Below the pieces are notes generated by a model. The model was not told the DNA's origin and did no database searches. It saw only the letters and a program-made list of their open reading frames with translations. A DNA stretch of 64,000 bases from Collinsella sp. TM09-10AT. GTDB taxonomy: Bacteria; Actinomycetota; Coriobacteriia; Coriobacteriales; Coriobacteriaceae. Positions 7,504-16,017 of the stretch are shown in pieces; position 1 is the stretch's first letter, and every line of letters begins with the position of its first letter. Location of the stretch: the NCBI RefSeq assembly GCF_003436275.1, contig NZ_QSOP01000002.1:91725-155724 (forward strand), in the 5' to 3' direction. A program made the position numbers and the translations under genes.

Positions 7504-9411
7504 ATGGAACAGATTATTTTGAACATACTCGAGGCTCTGCGTCGCGGCGAGACCGTGGACGACAAGGCACTCGTCAAGCTGATACATGCCGAGGCGCGCC
7601 GTGAGGGCGCCGACAAACGCGATTTGGCCAAGCGCCGCCTGCTGCCGTTTTACCAGCGGGTGAAGCGCGAGGAGCCGGCTCGTTGGGCTGGATGGAATGT
7701 CGATGCCGATCTGGAACGCCAACTGCTGCAGGTGCTGCGTATGAAGCCGCGCCGAACGGCCTCGGGCGTGGCGACCATTACCGTCATCACCAAGCCCTGG
7801 CCATGCTCGGGCGATTGCCTGTTTTGCCCCAACGATCTGCGCATGCCCAAAAGCTACCTGCACGCCGAGCCGGCGTGCGCCCGTGCGGAGCAAAACTGCT
7901 TCGATCCGTATCTGCAGGTGAGCGCCCGTTTGACGGCGCTTTCGCAGATGGGGCATGCGACCGACAAGATCGAGCTCATCGTGCTCGGCGGTACCTGGAG
8001 CGACTATTCGCAAGGGTATCAGGCATGGTTTATGTCGGAGCTCTTCCGTGCGCTCAATGATGATGCGGTGGCGGGCGTGGCGGCAAACCCCATGTTGGCG
8101 CGTCCGGGCATCAGCCGTGCCGAGGCGGGGCGCCTGCTCGATGACGCTCCCGCCGATGCCCTGCCGCCGGTGGTAACAGAGCGCCGCGAGCGCTATCGGG
8201 CTGCCGGCATTGCGACAGACGAGGCCAAGCTCGCTGCCGGCGTTGCCGACGAGCAGGAGCGTGTGGATGTTGCCGTGGGCGGCTATAACCGCGCGGTGCG
8301 TCGTCTGTACGGCCCCGGTACGCCGTGGGGCGAGGTCACCGAGTGGCAGACGGCAACGATGGAGGAGCTCGAGCGTCAGCAGCGCATCAACGAGACGGCG
8401 AAGCATCGCGTGGTGGGACTCGTTATCGAGACGCGCCCCGATGCTGTAACGCCGCAGGCGCTCACGCTCATCCGTCGTCTGGGCTGTACCAAGATCCAGA
8501 TGGGCATCCAGAGCCTCGACCAGCATCTGCTCGATATCAACGAGCGTCGCATTTCGGTGGCGCAGATCGAGCGGGCGTTTTCGCTTGCGCGCCTGTTTGG
8601 CTTTAAGATCCACGCGCATTTTATGCTCAACTTGCTGGGCGCCACGCCCGAGGGGGACAAGCGCGACTACGAGCGCTTTATGACCGAAGGGGCCTTTATG
8701 CCCGACGAGGTCAAGGTTTACCCGTGTGCGCTCATCGAGGGCTCGCGTCTGGTGGGCTGCTACGAGCGCGGCGAGTGGCGCCCCTATACCGAGGAAGAGC
8801 TGCTCGATGTGCTGGCCGACGACATCGTGGCGACGCCGGCGTTCTGCCGCATCAGCCGTATGATTCGCGACTTTAGCTCCGACGATATCATGGTGGGCAA
8901 CAAGAAACCTAACTTGCGCCAGCTCGTCGAGAATCGTTTGGCGGCCCGTGGCGAGGGCGCGACGGTGCGTGAGATTCGCTATCGCGAGATCAGCACGGCG
9001 GGTGCCGACTTGGATGAGCTATCTCTTGATGAGGAAGTAGCGTACGAGACGTCGGTGACTTACGAGCGCTTTTTGCAGTGGGTGACGCCGCGGGGCAAGA
9101 TCGCGGGCTTTTTGCGGTTGTCGCTGCCCGATCGCGCTTTTGTTGCCGCACATGCGGACGAGCTGCCGACGATGCCGGACGAGGCGATGATTCGTGAGGT
9201 GCACGTGTATGGCATGGCGGCGCGCGTGGGCGATCAGGGCCAGGCAGCGCAGCACCATGGATTGGGACGTTTGCTCGTGGAGCGTGCGTGCCAGATAGCT
9301 CGGGACGCTGGCTATACGTACATCAACGTGATCAGCGCGATCGGTACGCGCGAGTACTATCGCCATCTTGGATTTTATGACCATGGCCTTTATCTGCAAA
9401 AGGAGCTCTAG
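7504..9411 (+). CDS. Elp3-type tRNA uridine-34 carboxymethyl synthase (radical SAM plus GNAT)
   Basis: A 635-aa homolog of the Elongator catalytic subunit Elp3, which builds 5-carboxymethyl-uridine (cm5U) at the tRNA wobble position from acetyl-CoA using radical SAM chemistry. The radical SAM cysteines are in CSGDCLFC (C101, C105, C108), preceded by the TITVITKPWP block. The middle carries KIQMGIQSLD and HFMLNLLGATPEGD, both typical of Elp3. The C-terminal GNAT domain includes HGLGRLLVERACQIA and GTREYYRHLGF. Length matches stand-alone prokaryotic Elp3 proteins. ATG 7504 follows a G-rich ribosome site. It is coupled to the next gene, whose ATG starts right after this stop, and a Trm9-like methyltransferase lies 2 kb upstream. 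Confidence 0.92.
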   Translation: MEQIILNILEALRRGETVDDKALVKLIHAEARREGADKRDLAKRRLLPFYQRVKREEPARWAGWNVDADLERQLLQVLRMKPRRTASGVATITVITKPWPCSGDCLFCPNDLRMPKSYLHAEPACARAEQNCFDPYLQVSARLTALSQMGHATDKIELIVLGGTWSDYSQGYQAWFMSELFRALNDDAVAGVAANPMLARPGISRAEAGRLLDDAPADALPPVVTERRERYRAAGIATDEAKLAAGVADEQERVDVAVGGYNRAVRRLYGPGTPWGEVTEWQTATMEELERQQRINETAKHRVVGLVIETRPDAVTPQALTLIRRLGCTKIQMGIQSLDQHLLDINERRISVAQIERAFSLARLFGFKIHAHFMLNLLGATPEGDKRDYERFMTEGAFMPDEVKVYPCALIEGSRLVGCYERGEWRPYTEEELLDVLADDIVATPAFCRISRMIRDFSSDDIMVGNKKPNLRQLVENRLAARGEGATVREIRYREISTAGADLDELSLDEEVAYETSVTYERFLQWVTPRGKIAGFLRLSLPDRAFVAAHADELPTMPDEAMIREVHVYGMAARVGDQGQAAQHHGLGRLLVERACQIARDAGYTYINVISAIGTREYYRHLGFYDHGLYLQKEL

Positions 9412-10290
9412 ATGAACAAGCCAAGTGTTTCTGCCGGCGTCGTTGCCGGCGTTGCTCTGGGAGCCGCGGCGCTTGGTGTGGCCGCTGTCGCTGTTCGTGC
9501 TGCCTGTCTGCAGGTCGCGAGGACCCGCAACGGGTTGGCACGTGTGAAGCGTGTGCACAATGAGGGCGGTGACGAGGTCCGTGTGCTCGTGCAGGGCGGC
9601 GTCTACCAAAGCGCGAGCTATGTTGGCGATCGTTGGGCGGAGCCGGCCTTTGCGTACTATCGTGCATTTGACGATGTGTTTGAGGCCGAGGATGCAATGC
9701 GCGACGCTTATGGTCACGGCATCGACCGCATGCTTATGCTCGGCGGCGGTGGGTTTTCCTATCCCAAGTTTGCACTGTTGTCGCATGAGGGCTTGCGTAT
9801 GGACGTCATCGAGTATGACGGAGAGATAACGCGCTTGGCGCGCCGTTGGTTCTATCTGGATGAACTGGAGCACACGGTGGGCGATCGCCTGCGGGTGATT
9901 ACCGCCGAGGCTCGCTCGTATCTGGGTGTGACGAGCGTGGGCCATCGTCGCTACGACGTCGTTGTGAGCGACTGCTTTGGCGGTGCCGAGCCTGTGCGCG
10001 AGCTGGCGACCGTTGAGGCGCTGCGCCTGGTGCGGGGCAGCCTGAATGCCGGCGGCATCTACGTTGCCAATATCGTGAGCGCAAACGAGGGGAGCGATGT
10101 GACGTTCCTGCGCGATTGCGTTGCCACGGCACTTGAGGTGTTCAACCGCGCTTGGGTGGCGCCTTGTGGCGATACGGAGTTCGGCGGCGAGGAGAACTAC
10201 CTGCTCATCGCCAGCGACGGCGACTACGCCTTTGCCGAAGCCGTGCCCTTCGACACCGACTTCCTCGGCACCGTCCTTCACGACAAGTAA
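9412..10290 (+). CDS. Membrane-anchored spermidine-synthase-like protein
   Basis: A 292-aa protein whose residues 60-290 resemble the Rossmann fold of spermidine/spermine synthases: MLMLGGGGFSYPKFAL (SAM-type glycine-rich loop), DVIEYDGEITRLARRWF, then YDVVVSDCFGG with the acidic residue used by aminopropyltransferases, and ending in ENYLLIAS. An Ala/Val/Gly-rich segment at residues 7-30 is a probable membrane anchor or uncleaved signal. The gene starts at the base after the elp3 stop, so the two are co-transcribed. Similar spermidine-synthase-like domains occur fused to MFS-like membrane regions; here only one helix is present. Whether it makes a polyamine or methylates something cannot be told from sequence. 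Confidence 0.75.
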   Translation: MNKPSVSAGVVAGVALGAAALGVAAVAVRAACLQVARTRNGLARVKRVHNEGGDEVRVLVQGGVYQSASYVGDRWAEPAFAYYRAFDDVFEAEDAMRDAYGHGIDRMLMLGGGGFSYPKFALLSHEGLRMDVIEYDGEITRLARRWFYLDELEHTVGDRLRVITAEARSYLGVTSVGHRRYDVVVSDCFGGAEPVRELATVEALRLVRGSLNAGGIYVANIVSANEGSDVTFLRDCVATALEVFNRAWVAPCGDTEFGGEENYLLIASDGDYAFAEAVPFDTDFLGTVLHDK

Positions 10291-10317
10291 GTCTCCCCGT
10301 CCCAAAAAAGACTGGTC

Positions 10318-12762
10318 TTAGGCGTGGTCGCGCCAGCCGAGAACGCGCTGCTTCATACCCTCGATGTCGAGCACGCCTTCGGCAAAGCCCTTGCGCACGA
10401 GCTCTTCGGGAACAAACTCGTCGTAGCGGTCAAAGTAAGGCACCTCGCCAGGATAGACGAGCTCGATGGGATCGAAGTCCTTTTCGGCCTCGGCGGCGAG
10501 CACCTCAAAGAACGTCTCCTCGTCGGCCTTCATCTTAAACTGCATAAAGTACGGGCGTGACGGATCGAGCCCGCGAAGGCCCAGCTCCGCGGCACATTTA
10601 ATCTTGAGCATGCGCTCGAGCGCCAAAAAGGCGTAGCTGCCCAGCCAGGGGAAGAGCACCCAGGTATCGCCGCCCAGGTTAATGAGCGGCTTGGTTCCCG
10701 CACCCGAAATCTCGGCGGTATGACGAGCCTGCGCCAAGCGGGCCCGTGCGTTACCCATAAGGTACGGATATGTCGCGTGCTCGTTGAGCGCCTTGCGCAT
10801 GCGCTCGAGCACATGCGTGTTAATGTCGCCGGGGCAGTCGCCAAAGTAGGCCGGCACCCGGCCCTTGACCTGCGTGGCAAAGACAGTGTGGCGCTTCCAG
10901 TCCACTTCCTCGACAATCCAACAGTGTCCGGCGATGGCGATGCGCTCACCGGGCGGGGGCGGATTAACGATCGTGCCCAGCTCGGCCGATTCGCTCCGGA
11001 CGGTAAACTCCTCGTTTTCCTGGAACACGGCGTAGAACTTAAAGTTGTTGATGATGCGCTCGCCCGCGAGACCCACGATGAGCCCGCCACCTTCGGTGAC
11101 CTGGATATGGTCGATCTTAATGAGGTGACGTAGCAGCACGCGGTAATCGTCTGCCGAGACACGGTGGAAATAGCTGAGCGTGAGCACGCGCTGGGCAAGT
11201 TCGGCCGGCGTGAGCTCGCCGGTGCTGGTGAGGGTCGACATAGTCTGGTGATAGAGCAGGCTGTAGGGGAGACGATCGAGCTTGGGTGGCTCGACCCACT
11301 TTTCCTCGCGATAGAGTTGTACGAGCGCGATACCCTGCAGGAGCTTCCAGGGAATGGTTTCGGGCATCATCGTGCGCGGCTCGGGCTCTTCCTCGCGCAT
11401 GACAAACCACATCTCGGGCGGAAGATCGCGACGGCCCGTGCGCCCCATGCGCTGCAAAAAGGAGCTAACGGTAAACGGCGCGTCAATCTGGAAGGCGCGC
11501 TCCAGGCGGCCGATATCGATACCGAGCTCCAACGTAGAGGTGGTGACGGTTGTCTGCGTCTGCTCCTCGTCGCGCATGAGCTCCTCGGCCGTCTCGCGTA
11601 GCGATGCCGAAAGATTGCCGTGATGGATGAGAAAACGGTCGGGCTCGTGCCGGCTCTCGCAGTAGCTGCGCAGCATGGAGCATACGGCCTCTGCCTCCTC
11701 GCGCGAGTTGGCAAAGACCAGGCACTTGCGGCCGCGCGTATGTTCAAAGATGCAGCCCATGCCGGGGTCGGCGTTTTCGGGCGCGGTGTCGGTGGGGTTG
11801 AGAAGTGCCTGTTCGGTTGCCCGTGGGATGTCGACTTCGCCCTCGGGGGCCGAGGAAGCGCGACTGTCCTTGGGGGCAGCCTTGCCCCGTGCCCGCTCAC
11901 GACGTTGACGGCGCTCCTCTTGTGTGAGCTGTCCGCTATGGCGCATGTCTTGGGTGCTGACGGGCAGTGCCGCGGGTGGTGCCGCCTCAATGCGCTCGCA
12001 TGCGAGCACCTCAGCTTCCTGCGGGCCTGCGCTCTCGAATCCTCGCTGCTGCGCCTGGGGACCCGAGTTATAGAAGTGCTCCATGGAGATGCGCCACACG
12101 CGGCGCGGTTCCTCAAAACGGGGGATAACGCAGTCGCGGCCCGTTCCCTGTGAGAGAAAGGCACCCGTGCGCTCGGGGTCGCCGATGGTGGCCGAAAGGC
12201 CAATACGGCGGGGCTGTACGCCCGCCATGCACGAAAGGCGCTCAATAAGGCAGAGCGTTTGCCCGCCACGGTCGCCGCGCATGAGCGAATGGACCTCGTC
12301 GATGACCACATAGCGCAGGTCGCAAAACATGCGCGGGATCGCCATGTGCTTATGGATCAGGAGCGCCTCGAGCGACTCGGGCGTAATCTGCAAGATGCCG
12401 CTCGGTTTTTTGATGAGCTTAGCCTTGTGCGATTGCGAGACGTCGCCATGCCAGTGCCAGACAGGGATATCGGCCTCTTCGCAGAGGTCGTTGAGGCGAA
12501 CGAACTGGTCGTTGATGAGTGCTTTGAGGGGACCAATGTAGAGGGCGCCCACGCTCGCGGGCGGGTTCTCCCAAAACTCGGTCAGGATGGGAAAGAAGGC
12601 CGCCTCGGTTTTGCCGGAAGCCGTGGATGCCGTCAGGAGTACGTTGTCCTGCGTGTTAAAGATGGCGTCTGCCGCCGCAACCTGGATAGAGCGCAAGCTC
12701 TCCCAATCGTGGGAGTAGATGAAGTCTTGGATAAACGGGGCATATCGGTCAAAGGCGTTCAC
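10318..12762 (-). CDS. Lhr/BrxHI-like superfamily 2 helicase of a TerB cassette
   Basis: An 814-aa DEAD/DEAH helicase. From the GTG start: Walker A TASTASGKT (44-52), IGPLKALINDQ, motif II DEVH (155-158), LSATIGDPE, then a low-complexity charged insert of about 100 residues, then helicase C-terminal motifs CLVFANSREEAE, TSTLELGIDIG and QRMGRTGRR. The C-terminal 350 residues match the extended tail of Lhr-type helicases, including those called BrxHI in type 2 BREX. I chose GTG 12762 because AAAGGAGG sits four bases upstream; the longer reading would need TTG at 12792 with no good site. It is the last gene of a minus-strand cassette after the BrxD-like ATPase. DNA unwinding is expected; the partner set suggests genome defence or repair (inference). 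Confidence 0.82.
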   Translation of the reverse strand: MNAFDRYAPFIQDFIYSHDWESLRSIQVAAADAIFNTQDNVLLTASTASGKTEAAFFPILTEFWENPPASVGALYIGPLKALINDQFVRLNDLCEEADIPVWHWHGDVSQSHKAKLIKKPSGILQITPESLEALLIHKHMAIPRMFCDLRYVVIDEVHSLMRGDRGGQTLCLIERLSCMAGVQPRRIGLSATIGDPERTGAFLSQGTGRDCVIPRFEEPRRVWRISMEHFYNSGPQAQQRGFESAGPQEAEVLACERIEAAPPAALPVSTQDMRHSGQLTQEERRQRRERARGKAAPKDSRASSAPEGEVDIPRATEQALLNPTDTAPENADPGMGCIFEHTRGRKCLVFANSREEAEAVCSMLRSYCESRHEPDRFLIHHGNLSASLRETAEELMRDEEQTQTTVTTSTLELGIDIGRLERAFQIDAPFTVSSFLQRMGRTGRRDLPPEMWFVMREEEPEPRTMMPETIPWKLLQGIALVQLYREEKWVEPPKLDRLPYSLLYHQTMSTLTSTGELTPAELAQRVLTLSYFHRVSADDYRVLLRHLIKIDHIQVTEGGGLIVGLAGERIINNFKFYAVFQENEEFTVRSESAELGTIVNPPPPGERIAIAGHCWIVEEVDWKRHTVFATQVKGRVPAYFGDCPGDINTHVLERMRKALNEHATYPYLMGNARARLAQARHTAEISGAGTKPLINLGGDTWVLFPWLGSYAFLALERMLKIKCAAELGLRGLDPSRPYFMQFKMKADEETFFEVLAAEAEKDFDPIELVYPGEVPYFDRYDEFVPEELVRKGFAEGVLDIEGMKQRVLGWRDHA

Positions 12763-12878
12763 GAGGCCTCCTTTCAAAAGCGAATCTCTCAACGCGGCGG
12801 GCAGTGGCTTGCTGCATTACTGCTTCAACGTTTGCCCAGATAGAGCCTGCCAAAATAAACCTGTCCCTTTTTGGCAGG
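12763..12878 (-). promoter_or_regulatory. Spacer with inverted repeat between ATPase and helicase genes
   Basis: In an otherwise tightly packed cassette this 116-nt gap holds an inverted repeat: CCTGCCAAAA near 12847-12856 pairs with TTTTGGCAGG near 12870-12880, immediately after the ATPase stop on the minus strand. It could partly terminate transcription or protect the upstream message, giving the helicase a lower dose. There is no strong T run. Confidence 0.45.
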
Positions 12879-14183
12879 TTAGATGGTGAATTCGGCGAAG
12901 TTACGGTCGCCGCCTGCGGTATCGGTGTCGCCTGTTGCGGCTGCCGGCGCCAGCGCGTCGCCGCCGACGCTTTGCAGCAGCTCGGCCACGTTGGCGTCGG
13001 GGTTTTGGCATAGGATGTCGAGCAACTCGATAAAGTCACGAATGACTTCACGCGGCGTCAGATGCGTGTCGGCTCCCACACGACCGAACTCGATCTTGAG
13101 GAAGTCCACCAAGTCGTTCTCGGTAAGCGTGGGCGTCCAGCCAAAGTAGCCGGCGTGAATTTGCATGAGTTTTTCGATGAGCACCAGTAGCTCCTCGTAG
13201 GTGAGCGGCTGCAGGCGGATGATGGGTGCGAGCATGTCCTTAAGGTCCTGGCGCGCAAAGCGACCCTGAGCGAGTCGGCTGCGCAGAGCCTCGTAGGAGA
13301 ACACGCCGCGGCGGCGGTCTTCGATGGAGGTTGGCGTGCCGCCCATGATCATGCCCAGGTACTGCGCCTTGCCCTGAAGTGTGTCGTTGTACATGGTCAG
13401 GATCTTCTCGTAGTTGTACTGGCGCGTGATGGCATTGGGAATCTTATACAGATTCACGAGCTCGTCGATGAGCACCAGCATGCCCTTGTAGCCGCTGCAA
13501 ACCAAAAAACGCGCGATGAGTTTGACGTAGTCGTACCAGTCGTCATCGCTGATGATGGTCGAGGAGCCCAGCTCGGCGCGCGCCTCGCTCTTGGTGCGGT
13601 ATTCGCCGCGGATCCATTTGGTCACGCGGCTCATGGTCTCTTCGTCGCCCCCGGATGCGGCCATGCGATAGCGGCGGAGCATGCGGGTGAAGTCGAAGCC
13701 GTGGACCATCTCCTCGAGCGGGGCCAGTTGGGCATTGACGGCAGGCTCGTCGACGTCGGCACATGAGGCGACCCAGCGATCTAGGATAAGGTTGAGCGCA
13801 CCGCCCTCGGGGCGCGTCTTGGTCGATATATTGCGGATGAGCTCGCGGTAGGTGGCAAGGCCCTGTCCCTGACCGCCCTGCAGGCGGCGCTCGGGCGACA
13901 GGTCGGCATCAGCGACGACGAATCCCTCGCCCATGGCGTGCGTGCGGATGGTCTGGAGCAAAAAGCTCTTGCCGGCGCCGTAACGACCGACCAGAAAGCG
14001 GAAGCTCGCGCCACCGTCGGCGATGAGGCTCAGATCGGTGAGCAGGGCGCGGATCTCGACCTCGCGGCCTACGGTGATGTAAGGAAGGCCGATGCGCGGG
14101 ACCACGCCGCCCTTGAGCGAGTTGAGAATGACGGCAGCGACGCGCTTGGGCACGCGAGGTGCTGCGGATGCGGTATCACTCAT
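12879..14183 (-). CDS. BrxC/BrxD-family P-loop ATPase (DUF2791-like)
   Basis: A 434-aa AAA-like ATPase. Walker A is GRYGAGKS (66-73), Walker B is MLVLIDE (235-241), followed by NLYKIPN and a sensor-like region MGGTPTSIEDRRRGVFSYEALRSRL. VADADLSPERRL and GLATYRELIRNI after the P-loop are characteristic of the BrxD/DUF2791 family as I know it, a group best known from type 2 BREX where BrxD accompanies the helicase BrxHI. No PglX, PglZ, BrxA, BrxB or BrxC gene is nearby, so this is not a full BREX locus. ATG 14183 has GAGAGGA upstream and lies inside the end of the TerB gene (8-nt overlap), implying coupled synthesis. Biochemical role unproven; likely loads or regulates the helicase. Confidence 0.82.
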   Translation of the reverse strand: MSDTASAAPRVPKRVAAVILNSLKGGVVPRIGLPYITVGREVEIRALLTDLSLIADGGASFRFLVGRYGAGKSFLLQTIRTHAMGEGFVVADADLSPERRLQGGQGQGLATYRELIRNISTKTRPEGGALNLILDRWVASCADVDEPAVNAQLAPLEEMVHGFDFTRMLRRYRMAASGGDEETMSRVTKWIRGEYRTKSEARAELGSSTIISDDDWYDYVKLIARFLVCSGYKGMLVLIDELVNLYKIPNAITRQYNYEKILTMYNDTLQGKAQYLGMIMGGTPTSIEDRRRGVFSYEALRSRLAQGRFARQDLKDMLAPIIRLQPLTYEELLVLIEKLMQIHAGYFGWTPTLTENDLVDFLKIEFGRVGADTHLTPREVIRDFIELLDILCQNPDANVAELLQSVGGDALAPAAATGDTDTAGGDRNFAEFTI

Positions 14184-15930
14184 GGTCTAGGTATCCTCTC
14201 ACGTCTGCTTCGTAGTCCTCGATAATCTGCGGCCCTGCCGCGCTAAATTCAATTACGGTGTCGCCCACCAGGTCAAAGAGCGCCTCGTTGATGGTATCGA
14301 CGAGCATGTCCTCGCTCTGCTCCGATTGCACTACCGCCGATTCCGCCTGTACTGCGTTGTGCTCGAGCAGCGCGCGGAGATAGGCGTCTGCGGCGAGCGC
14401 GAGTTCGTTCGTGGCGTCAGCGGGCGCAGCCGCTGCGAACGCGGGCGTCGGCGCGAGAAGCGGTGCCACGACACCAAACTGTTCGGTGGATATGGTCGGC
14501 TCGTCGGACTCGTCCTGCCCTGCGGCCGCCGCGACCGCCTCGACCGTCGCGTCGGCTACGGGCTCGGCTTCCGGTTGCCCTGAGTCCGCTGCCTCGGCTT
14601 CTGCGGACGCGCCGTCCTCGCGTTCCTCGTCGATCAAAAGCGCTTCGCGCGTTTGTGCGGCAGCGCTCCGAATGTGCCCCAGCTGGCTCAGATCGATATC
14701 GATCTTGACGGGCTGGTGTGCGGCGTCCCACGAAAGCCATGCCACAATCTCGTCATCGATAATCTTGGCCAGATATTTGGGGACCTTTTCTTCCTTAAGG
14801 GGATGGGCAGGGTCTAGGGCCAGGCGCAGGCGTTGGTCGCAGGCGCGCATCATCTCGCCAAGTTTGCTGCTCTTTTGTCTGCTGCCGTGAATCCGCATGC
14901 ATTCCCAAAAACCGTTTTGGCAACGGTAGATATGGATGGGGTCCAGACGGTATTCGCAGTCCTCGTGGCGCTCGGGCGCAAAGAATACGGCCGAGGCAAA
15001 CATGGTGTAGGGCATGGCCGTCTCCTCCCCAAATAAACTTGCCACGATGCCGGTCTTTCGGTGCGTGTCATAGTAGCGCGCCATGCGGACATACACGGCG
15101 CACGCCACGTGGCGCAGATCACGGTGGTGGCTGCGGTCGAGCCGCGAGCTACTTAGGTTGTACGTGGAGAGGGCGTTGATGGCGGCCATGAGTCGCTCCT
15201 CGCGCACCTCATCGGGCGGAAGGGGGAGCGTGGGCTCGGAGGTTTTGCGACGCTTAGGGGTCTGGCCGGACGGTGCCGGTACAAGGTCTCGTGCCGCGCG
15301 CCGCAGTTCGATAAGGGCGTTATCGAACATGACGGTTTTAGAGTCGCGAAGCAGCTTGGGGTCGAGCCCGTGGAACACGGCGTAATCTTGCAGCCACACG
15401 CGCGCAAACCGGTCGATGCCGGGCTCGAAGGCGCGATAGACATCCCAAAAAGCCTTGATCTTGTTAAAACCATCGAGTGGATTATCTACGCCAATGCCGC
15501 AGATCAGCTCATAGAGATACAGAAAGGCAAAGGACGTAGACGTTTCCTCGACGGTTCCGCGGCGCACTTGGGCACGCCAGGTAAAGTAGCCGCGCAGTTG
15601 CCGGTCGCTCATGGCGTTGTAGGTGGGAAAGTACGACTTAAAGGTGCCGTTGTAGGGACAGTCGTCCTCAAAGTCGGCCATCAGCAGGCCCTGGCGGTAA
15701 AAAAGCTCGGCTTCCGAAAGCCAGCGGCCCGCACCGCCCTTGGGGTCATCCTGCCAGCGCGATATCTCGCGCATTTTACGGTACTGGTCGGGGAGGAAAT
15801 TCTGCATCTGTCGGCCGGTTTTGAGAATCGGCTCGTCTGCGTAGGTTTCGTTTGAGAAGCGGGCGGACTGATGGGTCCGGGCCTCGGCCATAATGCGCTC
15901 GATGAGCATCTTGATGTCCTGGTCGGCCAC
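14176..15930 (-). CDS. TerB_N/TerB_C domain protein, first gene of the ATPase-helicase cassette
   Basis: A 584-aa protein. QLRGYFTWRAQVRRG (111-125) followed by TSFAFLYLYELICGIG is the signature of TerB_N. The extreme C-terminus (EALFDLVGDTVIEF...PQIIEDYEADVRGYL) fits TerB_C. Between them, residues 430-530 are Ala/Glu/Asp-rich and probably disordered. TerB_N and TerB_C are known mainly from comparative genomics, where they accompany helicases and ATPases in predicted DNA-processing or stress-response complexes; they are not tellurite resistance genes by themselves. The start is GTG 15930 with AGGAGGAG directly upstream. The stop overlaps the ATPase start by 8 nt. It probably acts as the scaffold or sensor of the three-protein set. 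Confidence 0.82.
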   Translation of the reverse strand: MADQDIKMLIERIMAEARTHQSARFSNETYADEPILKTGRQMQNFLPDQYRKMREISRWQDDPKGGAGRWLSEAELFYRQGLLMADFEDDCPYNGTFKSYFPTYNAMSDRQLRGYFTWRAQVRRGTVEETSTSFAFLYLYELICGIGVDNPLDGFNKIKAFWDVYRAFEPGIDRFARVWLQDYAVFHGLDPKLLRDSKTVMFDNALIELRRAARDLVPAPSGQTPKRRKTSEPTLPLPPDEVREERLMAAINALSTYNLSSSRLDRSHHRDLRHVACAVYVRMARYYDTHRKTGIVASLFGEETAMPYTMFASAVFFAPERHEDCEYRLDPIHIYRCQNGFWECMRIHGSRQKSSKLGEMMRACDQRLRLALDPAHPLKEEKVPKYLAKIIDDEIVAWLSWDAAHQPVKIDIDLSQLGHIRSAAAQTREALLIDEEREDGASAEAEAADSGQPEAEPVADATVEAVAAAAGQDESDEPTISTEQFGVVAPLLAPTPAFAAAAPADATNELALAADAYLRALLEHNAVQAESAVVQSEQSEDMLVDTINEALFDLVGDTVIEFSAAGPQIIEDYEADVRGYLDHE

Positions 15931-16017
15931 CGCTCCTCCTCTCGAACGCAGCTACGGTGACCTCATATCATAGCACAGCATCAAACAGATGTTCGAGATA
16001 CCGCTGCGTTGCTAGAT

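Noticed and set aside
10318..15930. Calling the cassette a BREX or a tellurite resistance system
   Set aside because: No PglX, PglZ, BrxA, BrxB or BrxC is present, and no TerC/TerD/TerZ genes. Shared families alone do not justify either name.
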